Shown in pieces: positions 1 to 5,042 of a DNA stretch of 5,607 bases. The stretch is taken from positions 7,167 to 12,773 of the forward strand of contig JAHFGE010000034.1 of NCBI GenBank assembly GCA_023247575.1, in the 5' to 3' direction. The position numbers and the translations under genes were made by a program. Source of the DNA: Candidatus Omnitrophota bacterium (lineage in GTDB: Bacteria > Omnitrophota > Gorgyraeia > Zapsychrales > Fredricksoniimonadaceae). Below the pieces are notes generated by a model. The model made no database searches. It saw only the letters and a list, made by a program, of their open reading frames with translations, and had not been told where the DNA came from. Every line of letters starts with the position of its first letter. Positions within the stretch are counted from its first letter, which is position 1.

Positions 1-1
1 C

Positions 2-982
2 ATATCTATCGAAGGCCGCTTATTGCATTTAAACCATACTTTTTTGGATATGTTTGAAGTCCGCTCCAGGGATTGGTCTAACAAATACTATTGGGAAATT
101 ATTGCCAATCAAACGGTCAATGAATTTTTGCGCGAAGCCATAAAACAAAAAGAAGGCTTACGAAAAGAGATCATTCTCATGCATCCTCAGGAAATGGTCT
201 TTAGTATGCAGGCCTCTGTCGTCGTGGATCTGTCAGGGCAATTCATGAGCCTGGTGGCGGTTTTTCATGACATCACAGAATTAAAAAAATATGAGTGCCT
301 GCGCACGGAATTTGTGGCCAATGTTTCCCATGAATTAAAGACGCCGTTGACCTCCCTTAAAGGTTTTATTGAAACTCTGCAGGGCGGCGCCATTCGAGAG
401 CCGGCCCATGCGGCCCGTTTTTTGGATATCATGGCCAAGCAAACCCAGAGATTGGAGAACCTGGTCAATGATCTGCTGGTGCTTTCTTCTTTGGAGTCCA
501 AAAATGGTAAGATGAATTTTGTCAAAGCAGACATGGCCGACGTTATCAATGCAGTTGTTTTAATGAAGAAAAAACAGATCGAAGAGTTCCATCATACTCT
601 AACGATAGAAATTCCTTCTAGTTTGCCGATGGTCAAAATGGATACGCAGCGCATGGAACAGGTGTTTTTGAATCTATTGGATAATGCCATCAAGTTTACT
701 TCTGTTGGGGGGAACATTATTATTAAAACGGCCGTGGAAGGGCAGTTTTTAAAGGTGGATGTCATTGACAATGGCCCTGGTATTCCGGCGGAACATTTAA
801 ACCGTATTTTTGAACGATTCTGGCGGGTGGATAAATCACGCAGTCAGGAAACCGGTGGGACGGGGCTGGGGCTTTCCATCGTTAAGCATATTGTGGAGGC
901 CCATCAAGGCAGAGTCAGCGTCGAAAGTACCTTGGGGCAGGGGGCCAAGTTCTCCGTGTTTTTGCCGCTGGATGTGGTATAA
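2..982 (+). CDS. PhoR-like sensor histidine kinase, 5'-truncated by window edge
   Basis: This is the C-terminal 326 residues of a two-component sensor kinase. The frame is open to the left edge, so the N-terminus (any membrane segments) is missing. Counting from the codon at base 2, residues about 1-95 look like the end of a PAS domain, finishing in the usual VFHDITELKK linker. The dimerisation/phosphoacceptor H-box is FVANVSHELKTPLTSLKGF with His110 (bases 329-331). The ATPase domain follows with the N-box (LLDNAIKF, Asn228), G1 (DNGPGIP, 256-262), F-box (IFERF) and G2 (GGTGLGLSI, 285-293), so all catalytic boxes are intact. In this family the kinase autophosphorylates on His and passes phosphate to an OmpR/PhoB-type regulator. 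H-box and PAS spacing are closest to PhoR (phosphate sensing), but the signal cannot be read from this part. No response regulator is visible; one may lie upstream. The stop is TAA at 980-982. Confidence 0.93.
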   Translation: MSIEGRLLHLNHTFLDMFEVRSRDWSNKYYWEIIANQTVNEFLREAIKQKEGLRKEIILMHPQEMVFSMQASVVVDLSGQFMSLVAVFHDITELKKYECLRTEFVANVSHELKTPLTSLKGFIETLQGGAIREPAHAARFLDIMAKQTQRLENLVNDLLVLSSLESKNGKMNFVKADMADVINAVVLMKKKQIEEFHHTLTIEIPSSLPMVKMDTQRMEQVFLNLLDNAIKFTSVGGNIIIKTAVEGQFLKVDVIDNGPGIPAEHLNRIFERFWRVDKSRSQETGGTGLGLSIVKHIVEAHQGRVSVESTLGQGAKFSVFLPLDVV

Positions 983-999
983 TTTTAATGAAAGAATTT

Positions 1000-1085
1000 G
1001 TCACCCCCGAATGTTTTTATCGGGGGTCTAGTAATAGGCAACTCCTGGATTCCCGATTATCCCGCCAAGGCGGGACGGGAATGAC
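1000..1085 (+). repeat. Three-arm palindromic repeat element, copy 1 (86 bp)
   Basis: The element is bounded by GTCA at the left and TGAC at the right. Arm 1 is an 8-bp stem (ACCCCCGA 1003-1010 with TCGGGGGT 1020-1027) around a 9-nt loop. The centre is a small stem, TCTAG 1027-1031 with CTGGA 1045-1049, containing one G-T wobble. Arm 3 is ATTCCCG 1049-1055 with CGGGAAT 1076-1082, and carries a second nested stem CCCGCC/GGCGGG (1061-1066, 1069-1074). The reverse complement of bases 5490-5570 aligns to it along its length, matching 33 of the first 35 bases. It is a REP/MITE-like non-coding repeat. Its right end touches the Shine-Dalgarno of the next gene. Confidence 0.85.
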
Positions 1086-1098
1086 AAAGGATGCATAT

Positions 1099-1545
1099 AT
1101 GAAGATATTAAATTTCTTCCTTATTTTTATTCTCTATTCCGCCATTGCTTTGGCCTCGTCGGTGGATTTATCCGCGCACGGTAAGGACCTCCTGAGGGCG
1201 ACTTTTGCTATGCGTTACAGTTTTTCCAAGACTTACCATAAAGATTGGATGAAATCCACCTATAGTCAACGAAAAGAATTTTTGACGAACTGGTATCAGC
1301 AACGGGCCAGGGAAGCCAAAGAAGCCCAAGCTAAAGCCAGAGAGGAAGCCGCCTGGGAGCGTGAACAGGCAGCGCAAAAGAGAGATGAGGAACGCAAAGA
1401 AGCGGCTAAAATAAAAGCCAGGCAACAAGAAGCAAGGGCCGAAGAAAAGCAAGTTCAAGACCGAAACAAAAATTTTAATAAGCTTGTCAGGGACGAACAA
1501 CGCACGATTGACCAACTCCGCCGCCAAGAAAGATCTGGCCGCTAA
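1099..1545 (+). CDS. Small secreted coiled-coil protein of unknown function
   Basis: This encodes 148 residues that I do not recognise as a named family. Residues 1-19 form a clear signal peptide: Lys2, a hydrophobic run (ILNFFLIFILYSAIALA) and an Ala-Leu-Ala cleavage box before Ser20. A short middle part (about 20-65) has aromatic and basic residues. From about residue 65 to the end it is almost entirely Glu, Lys, Arg, Gln and Ala, as expected of a long charged helix or coiled coil. I start it at ATG 1099, where AAAGGA (1086-1091) stands 7 nt upstream and the signal peptide begins. The frame is open further upstream to an ATG at 988, but that extension would translate the palindromic repeat. 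It is probably exported to the periplasm or envelope, where such helices often act as spacers or scaffolds; that role is inference. It ends 12 bases before the HAD gene. Confidence 0.75.
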   Translation: MKILNFFLIFILYSAIALASSVDLSAHGKDLLRATFAMRYSFSKTYHKDWMKSTYSQRKEFLTNWYQQRAREAKEAQAKAREEAAWEREQAAQKRDEERKEAAKIKARQQEARAEEKQVQDRNKNFNKLVRDEQRTIDQLRRQERSGR

Positions 1546-1557
1546 TCATTTATTTCC

Positions 1558-2199
1558 ATGAATAGAAGTTTTAAGGCTGTTATTTTTGACATGGATGGTG
1601 TCATTACCGATACCATGCCTTATCATTTTCGGGCGTGGAAAACCATTTTTACCACTATAGGTATCCACGTGAGCCATGAAGATATTTATAAACGGGAAGG
1701 GCAAAAGGGGATTGATAGTGTGTATGAGATTTTTAGAGAGAAGGGTAAAACGTGCAGTGATGTTTTAGCTCGAGAATTATTAAAAAAGAAAGAACGTACT
1801 TTTAAAAGAATTTTAAAACGGCGCTTCATTAGGGGAAGCCGTTTGTTGATCAGCCGTTTACGAAGCTCGGGATATCGGCTGGCATTAGTGACAGGAACTT
1901 CCCGTCATGAGGCTAAAGAATTATTGCCTGAATATTTATGGAACTCATTTGAAGTGATTGTCAGCGGCAGTGAGGTGAAAAATGGCAAACCTCATCCTGA
2001 GCCTTATGTAACGGCGCTATCCAGATTAAAGCTAAAATCCTCCCGGGCTGTGGTGATTGAAAATGCTCCTTTTGGTATTGCCTCTGCTAAGGCCGCTGGT
2101 TTACAATGTGTAGCACTGGAAACATCTTTACCCAAAAAATATTTACGGGGAGCCGATGCGGTTTTTAACTCCTATGCCTCGTTACAAAAAATTTTTTAA
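1558..2199 (+). CDS. HAD-superfamily hydrolase, beta-phosphoglucomutase-like (subfamily IA)
   Basis: This is a 213-residue cytosolic haloacid dehalogenase-type enzyme, a usual length for subfamily IA. Motif I is DMDGVITDT, with nucleophile Asp11 and acid/base Asp13. A helical cap domain covers about residues 19-90. Motif II is LVTGTSR (Thr112), motif III is GKPHPEPY (Lys144), and motif IV is VVIENAPFGIASAKAAG (Glu168, Asn169). The family binds Mg2+ and forms an aspartyl-phosphate intermediate, acting as phosphatases on small sugar phosphates or as beta-phosphoglucomutases; substrate cannot be settled from the sequence. Motif IV has Glu-Asn where beta-phosphoglucomutase has Glu-Asp, a variation I believe occurs in related phosphatases. 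ATG 1558 has no obvious Shine-Dalgarno and lies 12 bases after the previous stop, so reinitiation or coupling is likely. Its 3' end overlaps the NAD kinase gene by 44 bases. Confidence 0.88.
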   Translation: MNRSFKAVIFDMDGVITDTMPYHFRAWKTIFTTIGIHVSHEDIYKREGQKGIDSVYEIFREKGKTCSDVLARELLKKKERTFKRILKRRFIRGSRLLISRLRSSGYRLALVTGTSRHEAKELLPEYLWNSFEVIVSGSEVKNGKPHPEPYVTALSRLKLKSSRAVVIENAPFGIASAKAAGLQCVALETSLPKKYLRGADAVFNSYASLQKIF

Positions 2200-3058
2200 A
2201 CCTAAAATTTTATTGCTTTACAAGCAAAGCACCTACGCGAGTTTTTTCTTAAGCCGCCAGCGTCATTTGGCCAACTTGCGCCATTTTTTTACCGTCGATG
2301 AAATCAAAAGGCTGCAGGAAAGCCATGAAAATTATTTTTGGGCTCTTTCCCACGTGGAATCTGTTTTAAAAAATAAAGGCTTGAGATTCACCAAAGTCCG
2401 TCGGGGCATAGGCACTGACTACCAATGTTTCGACTTAGTCATGACCTTTGGAGGCGACGGCACTTTCTTGGAGGCAGCCCGCCAGATTAAAAGGGGATTG
2501 CTCTGGGGGGTTAATTCAGACCCAGTGTGGAGTGTGGGACGATTTTGTTCGGGGAATCCCGCCAATTTCGAAGTTTTACTTGACCGTATTTTGAAGGGGA
2601 AATTTTATTGCAAGACGTTCTATCGCCTGCAATTGATTGTGGATGGAGCAAAACCCTTCAATGTGCTTAATGATATTCTTATTTGTCATCAATCGCCGGC
2701 CGCCATGAGTCGCTATTATGTGCAAATAGGAAACCGCAAAGAAGAACAAAAATCCTCCGGGATTTGGATAGCCACGGCAGCCGGATCCTCGGGGGCCATT
2801 TATTCAGCCGGAGGCAAGATCCTATCTGATCATAGCCAATGGATTCAATATTTGCCCCGGGAACTTTACAGGGGCCAGGGAATTTCCTATAAACTTAAAG
2901 GCGGAGTGCTTAAACAGGGGCAGGGCTTGTCGGTAACTTCACTGATGCGCCAGGGAAAAGTGTTTGTGGATGGCTGCCATGTCTGCCTGCCATTTTCTTT
3001 TGGCACAACGGTGAAAATTAGTCACTCGCAATATCCGTTGCATGTAATCTGGAAGTAG
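2156..3058 (+). CDS. nadK: NAD kinase-family protein, divergent
   Basis: This is a 300-residue member of the NAD kinase / diacylglycerol kinase fold, expected to phosphorylate NAD to NADP with ATP in the cytosol. Visible hallmarks are the N-terminal strand PKILLLYK (16-23), the nucleotide-binding GGDGT at 99-103 with catalytic Asp101, WGVNSDP (118-123), an Asn-Asp pair at 172-173 where classical enzymes have Asn-Glu, and TAAGSSGAIYSAGG (207-220) in place of the usual TPTGSTAYSLSAGG. The final Ser-Ala-Gly-Gly is kept but the Tyr of the classic motif is not. It therefore belongs to a diverged branch, and a different phosphoacceptor cannot be excluded. The start is uncertain: ATG 2156 has GGGGAG only 3 nt upstream, and ATG 2174 (six residues shorter) has no Shine-Dalgarno. 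Both overlap the HAD gene, which suggests translational coupling. The stop is TAG 3056-3058, directly before a hairpin repeat. Confidence 0.8.
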   Translation: MRFLTPMPRYKKFFKPKILLLYKQSTYASFFLSRQRHLANLRHFFTVDEIKRLQESHENYFWALSHVESVLKNKGLRFTKVRRGIGTDYQCFDLVMTFGGDGTFLEAARQIKRGLLWGVNSDPVWSVGRFCSGNPANFEVLLDRILKGKFYCKTFYRLQLIVDGAKPFNVLNDILICHQSPAAMSRYYVQIGNRKEEQKSSGIWIATAAGSSGAIYSAGGKILSDHSQWIQYLPRELYRGQGISYKLKGGVLKQGQGLSVTSLMRQGKVFVDGCHVCLPFSFGTTVKISHSQYPLHVIWK

Positions 3059-3096
3059 GCCCCTACTGCTGTCTTGCGACAGCAAGACGTAGGGGC
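3059..3096. repeat. Hairpin repeat between nadK and cbiX
   Basis: The outer stem is perfect over 8 bp: GCCCCTAC 3059-3066 with GTAGGGGC 3089-3096. The inside can pair in two registers: TGCTGTC 3067-3073 with GACAGCA 3078-3084, or GTCTTGC 3071-3077 with GCAAGAC 3082-3088. Each has a 4-nt loop and leaves a 4-nt bulge on opposite sides. It starts at the base after the nadK stop and ends 13 bases before the next ATG. No U-tract follows, so it is not a standard terminator. The GCCCCTAC ends look like a second dispersed repeat family, which I cannot verify from one copy. Confidence 0.65.
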
Positions 3097-3109
3097 GTAC
3101 AGGAATATT

Positions 3110-3466
3110 ATGAAATCCGTCTTATTAGTCAGCCACGGCAGCCGTTCGTCGAAAACCAAGCAGGAAGTTCATGCCCTGGTGCGGGCTTTAAAACATAAAA
3201 CACGAATTAAAATTTTCCAATACGCGTTTCTGGATGTTGAAAACCCTACTATCCCCAAAGGCCTTGATCGATGCGTTCAAAAGGGCGCCACAGAGGTTAT
3301 GGTCTTATTGAATTTTTTAAATTCCGGTCAGCATATTGATCGCGATATACCGGCTATTGTCAGGAAAGCACAAAAGAAATATCCTGAAGTTAGATTTACA
3401 ATGAGCCAGCCTATTGGCCAGCATCCTAAAATTGCGGGTCTTTTTGTGGATTTGATTGATAAATAA
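3110..3466 (+). CDS. cbiX: CbiX/SirB-type short sirohydrochlorin chelatase
   Basis: The 118 residues match the short, single-domain CbiX class, which works as a homodimer and inserts Co2+ or Fe2+ into sirohydrochlorin for cobalamin or siroheme synthesis. The N-terminal strand and metal site read LLVSHGSRSSK with His9. The second conserved metal-site segment is FLNSGQHIDRDIP with His75. These two histidines are the expected metal ligands in the family. I start at ATG 3110, with AGGA at 3101-3104 five nt upstream; the in-frame TTG at 3074 lies inside the hairpin repeat and adds 12 residues unlike the family. No other tetrapyrrole gene and no B12 riboswitch is visible, so cobalt versus iron cannot be decided. 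A stem-loop begins 3 bases after the stop. Confidence 0.85.
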   Translation: MKSVLLVSHGSRSSKTKQEVHALVRALKHKTRIKIFQYAFLDVENPTIPKGLDRCVQKGATEVMVLLNFLNSGQHIDRDIPAIVRKAQKKYPEVRFTMSQPIGQHPKIAGLFVDLIDK

Positions 3467-3492
3467 AAAGGGCTGCAAAAATTTTGCAGCCC
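3461..3492 (-). terminator. Rho-independent terminator reading on the minus strand
   Basis: GGGCTGCAAAA (3470-3480) and TTTTGCAGCCC (3482-3492) are perfectly complementary over 11 bases; the realistic stem is 7 GC-rich pairs plus some A-T pairs. On the minus strand the stem is followed by TTTTTATTT (complement of 3461-3469), a good U-tract. On the + strand it is followed by CGTAGC, so it would be a poor + terminator for cbiX, although it sits right after that gene. The only candidate minus-strand RNA entering it is the tRNA-like relic at 3613-3664. Confidence 0.7.
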
Positions 3493-3569
3493 CGTAGCAT
3501 AGAGATAATACACCTTCCTAACGACATTAGAAGTATAACATGTATTTCATTATGTACAGAATTTTTGTT

Positions 3570-3606
3570 GGCTTTAAGAATTCCTTCTCGGGTTATTCTT
3601 AAAGCC
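3570..3606. other. Perfect 12-bp hairpin in the gene-free stretch before mutY
   Basis: GGCTTTAAGAAT (3570-3581) pairs exactly with ATTCTTAAAGCC (3595-3606) around a 13-nt loop. Only TTTC follows on the + strand, and there is no U-tract on the minus strand. On the minus strand it lies a few bases after the 3' end of the tRNA-like sequence, so it may be a tRNA trailer structure. The rest of 3493-3569 is AT-rich, with no open frame or clear promoter that I can support. Confidence 0.5.
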
Positions 3607-3612
3607 TTTCAG

Positions 3613-3664
3613 CGCCCCAGGCGGGACTCGAACCCGCGTCGCTCCTTTCGTGAGAAGAGGCTCT
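3613..3664 (-). pseudogene. tRNA-like 3' half without a 5' half (relic or attachment site)
   Basis: Read on the minus strand, this holds a textbook T-arm, GCGGG-TTCGAGT-CCCGC (complement of 3621-3637). It is followed by a possible acceptor strand CTGGGGC with a G discriminator (3613-3620), and preceded by GCGAC as a 5-nt variable region. Before that comes an anticodon-arm-like segment CTCTT-CTCACGA-AAGGA (3643-3659), pairing at 4 of 5 positions counting one wobble, with U33 in place. If real, the anticodon would read CAC, but this is weak. AGAGC (3660-3664) resembles the end of a D-stem. Beyond it the sequence is mutY coding: no D-loop, no 5' D-stem and no GCCCCAG to pair with the acceptor strand. 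No CCA is encoded. It is a fragment, not a working tRNA; the T-arm is solid and the rest less so. Confidence 0.55.
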
Positions 3665-4732
3665 ATGAAATTTTTTTCTCAAAAATTGCTTATTTGGTAT
3701 GACCGCTACAAGAGAGACCTGCCGTGGCGGCGTACCAAAGATCCTTACCATATCTGGGTTTCCGAAGTCATGCTGCAGCAGACGACGGTCAATGCCGTTA
3801 TCCCTTATTATAAACGCTGGTTTAAAACTTACCCGACGGTGTTTGATTTGGCCCAGGCGCCTTTGCAGCAAGTTCTAAAGTCCTGGCAGGGTTTAGGGTA
3901 TTACAATCGGGCCAGGAATCTGCATAAAGCCGCATCGATGGTGGTGTGCGACTATCAGGGTCAATGGCCTCAGGATTATCAGACGGTGCGCCGCCTGCCG
4001 GGATTCGGTCCCTATACGGCCGGTTCTGTATTAAGCATTGCCTTCGATCAACCTCTGGTTATTATCGATGCCAATATCCGGCGGGTGGTGATGAGGCTCA
4101 TGGCCATTAAAGCCCATGCCGATACCAGGCAGGATAAAACCATTGAAAAATTTTTAAGAAAAATTTTCCCATTGACCAGGGCAGGGGATTTTAACCAGGC
4201 TTTAATGGAACTGGGAGCCTTGGTGTGCCGTAATAAAGAACCTTTGTGTAATTTGTGCCCTTTAAAAAAATTTTGTAAAGCTTACACAAAAGGGTGGCAG
4301 GAGATTATTCCTACTCCTAAGAAAAAAATCATTCAGGATATTCATGCCGCCATTGCCATTATTCAAAGGCAAGGCCGTTATTTTTTACAGAAACGTCCAT
4401 CTAGGGGGTTGTTAGCAGACTTGTGGGAATTCCCTGGCGGCAAGCTAAATCATAAGGAAAGTCAGAAAGAAGCCTTGAGCCGGGAACTGAAAGAAGAATT
4501 GGGGGTGGACTTAAAAAACGCCCATTATTTGTTCGATGTAACTCATTTTTATACCCAATTTCGAGTCAAGCTTTCGGTGTGGCAATGTATCCTCAAAAAA
4601 TACCCGCCTACGGACCCTCGCCATCAGTGGGTGAGTTTTAAAGGTTTTAGCAACTATCCTATGCCTTCCGGCAGTGCCAAAATTGTGGATCGAATTCGCA
4701 CTCATCTTACTAATGCCGCCAAAACGATTTGA
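3665..4732 (+). CDS. mutY: A/G-specific adenine glycosylase MutY with C-terminal Nudix domain
   Basis: The 355-residue base-excision repair enzyme removes adenine mispaired with 8-oxoguanine, protecting against G:C to T:A change. The N-terminal glycosylase domain carries LPWRR, the catalytic Glu34 in EVMLQQT, GLGYYNRARNLH (76-87), the helix-hairpin-helix LPGFGPYTAGSV (111-122) and catalytic Asp135 in IIDANIRRV. A 4Fe-4S cluster motif C-x6-C-x2-C-x5-C is at Cys188, 195, 198 and 204. The MutT-like C-terminal domain that reads 8-oxoG (about 225-350) contains a complete Nudix box: Gly259, Glu265, Arg273, Glu274, Glu277, Glu278, Gly280. ATG 3665 is chosen because AGAGG lies 4 nt upstream and the product then begins as MutY proteins usually do; GTG 3650 has no ribosome site. 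The Shine-Dalgarno lies in the tRNA-like relic. The stop TGA (4730-4732) is part of the -35 box of the next operon. Confidence 0.95.
   Translation: MKFFSQKLLIWYDRYKRDLPWRRTKDPYHIWVSEVMLQQTTVNAVIPYYKRWFKTYPTVFDLAQAPLQQVLKSWQGLGYYNRARNLHKAASMVVCDYQGQWPQDYQTVRRLPGFGPYTAGSVLSIAFDQPLVIIDANIRRVVMRLMAIKAHADTRQDKTIEKFLRKIFPLTRAGDFNQALMELGALVCRNKEPLCNLCPLKKFCKAYTKGWQEIIPTPKKKIIQDIHAAIAIIQRQGRYFLQKRPSRGLLADLWEFPGGKLNHKESQKEALSRELKEELGVDLKNAHYLFDVTHFYTQFRVKLSVWQCILKKYPPTDPRHQWVSFKGFSNYPMPSGSAKIVDRIRTHLTNAAKTI
4664..4688 (+). repeat. 25-bp direct repeat, left copy, inside the mutY 3' end
   Basis: These bases encode PSGSAKIV near the MutY C-terminus and match 5435-5459 at 24 of 25 positions (T at 4684, C at 5455). 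The core GGCA-G-TGCC (4670-4678) is palindromic. Immediately after the repeat the two loci diverge completely; just before it, a short TCCT match with a 2-base gap suggests slightly longer ancestral similarity. The two copies bracket the toxin-antitoxin module. Confidence 0.9.
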
Positions 4733-4757
4733 CAATGTTAAATTCATACGTTATACT
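4729..4757 (+). promoter_or_regulatory. Strong sigma70-type promoter of the toxin-antitoxin operon
   Basis: A perfect -35 box TTGACA (4729-4734) is separated by 17 bases from -10 TATACT (4752-4757), which is consensus spacing. Transcription should start near 4763-4766, giving a leader of about 20 bases. The -35 box contains the last two bases of the mutY stop codon, so the operon has its own promoter with no gap after mutY. Confidence 0.88.
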
Positions 4758-4770
4758 TCTTACGTATGAA
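4743..4770. promoter_or_regulatory. Inverted-repeat operator over the -10 box
   Basis: TTCATACGT (4743-4751) and ACGTATGAA (4762-4770) form a perfect 9-bp inverted repeat with a 10-base spacer. The spacer holds the -10 box, and the right arm covers the expected start site and runs into the Shine-Dalgarno (AAAGGAG 4769-4775). Type II antitoxins with a ribbon-helix-helix commonly bind such palindromes to repress their own operon, so the antitoxin encoded next is the obvious ligand; that assignment is inference. Confidence 0.75.
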
Positions 4771-4784
4771 AGGAGTGTGTCTTT

Positions 4785-5042
4785 ATGGATAAAATTTTAT
4801 CGGCCAGAATCGATGAATTGGTATTACATAAGATATCGTTATTGGCCCAAAAACTTCACGTTTCCAAAAAGAAGGTCATAGAAGGTGCGGTGGAAAAGTA
4901 TGCCCAGGAAATGGAATCCACCGATGGGATCAATGTATTTGCGCAAACCAGCGGTGTCTGGAAGAGAAACGAGACTATCGATCAAACGGTAAGCCATACT
5001 AGGAGAACTTTTAGAGAATCCATGGAAAGGTTTAAGCAATGA
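4785..5042 (+). CDS. Ribbon-helix-helix antitoxin of a VapBC-like type II module
   Basis: The 85 residues are the expected size for a type II antitoxin. The N-terminal half fits a ribbon-helix-helix DNA-binding fold: beta strand KILSARI (3-9), helix A about 10-24, turn LHVSKKK (24-30) and helix B to about 43. The C-terminal part (about 55-85, WKRNETIDQTVSHTRR...) is charged and probably wraps the toxin, as is usual for this class. The start is ATG 4785 with a strong AAAGGAG 9 nt upstream. It should neutralise the downstream PIN nuclease and repress the shared promoter through the palindrome at 4743-4770. The stop overlaps the toxin start as ATGA, so the pair is translationally coupled with the antitoxin made first. 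I cannot assign it to a named VapB subfamily. Confidence 0.82.
   Translation: MDKILSARIDELVLHKISLLAQKLHVSKKKVIEGAVEKYAQEMESTDGINVFAQTSGVWKRNETIDQTVSHTRRTFRESMERFKQ

Noticed and set aside
988..1098. Upstream extension of the secreted protein gene to ATG 988
   Set aside because: The extra 37 residues translate the palindromic repeat, ATG 988 has no convincing ribosome site, and the signal peptide and Shine-Dalgarno both point to 1099.
1168..1527. Antisense open frame opposite the coiled-coil protein
   Set aside because: It is the mirror of a Glu/Lys-rich gene, which gives a Phe/Leu/Pro-rich frame by chance; it has no ribosome site or recognisable domain.
3059..3096. Terminator after nadK
   Set aside because: The stem is strong, but no U-tract follows on either strand.
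3059..3109. Cobalamin riboswitch for the chelatase gene
   Set aside because: The leader is only about 50 bases and consists of a simple hairpin; there is no B12-box-like sequence and no room for the aptamer.
3534..3539. TATAAC as a -10 box of a mutY promoter
   Set aside because: The position 17 bases upstream gives no reasonable -35 hexamer, and AT-rich sequence produces such matches by chance.
3613..3642. 3' end of a tmRNA, since GACGCGGGTTCGA is typical of one
   Set aside because: The acceptor end CTGGGGCGCT does not match the usual CTCCACCA, and no tag reading frame or pseudoknot region is seen upstream on that strand.
3613..3690. A complete minus-strand tRNA
   Set aside because: There is no D-arm, no sequence complementary to the CTGGGGC acceptor strand at the expected place, and the region is mutY coding sequence.
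3484..3702. Open frame on the + strand across the stretch before mutY
   Set aside because: It crosses two hairpins and the tRNA-like relic and overlaps mutY in another frame. The product resembles no protein.
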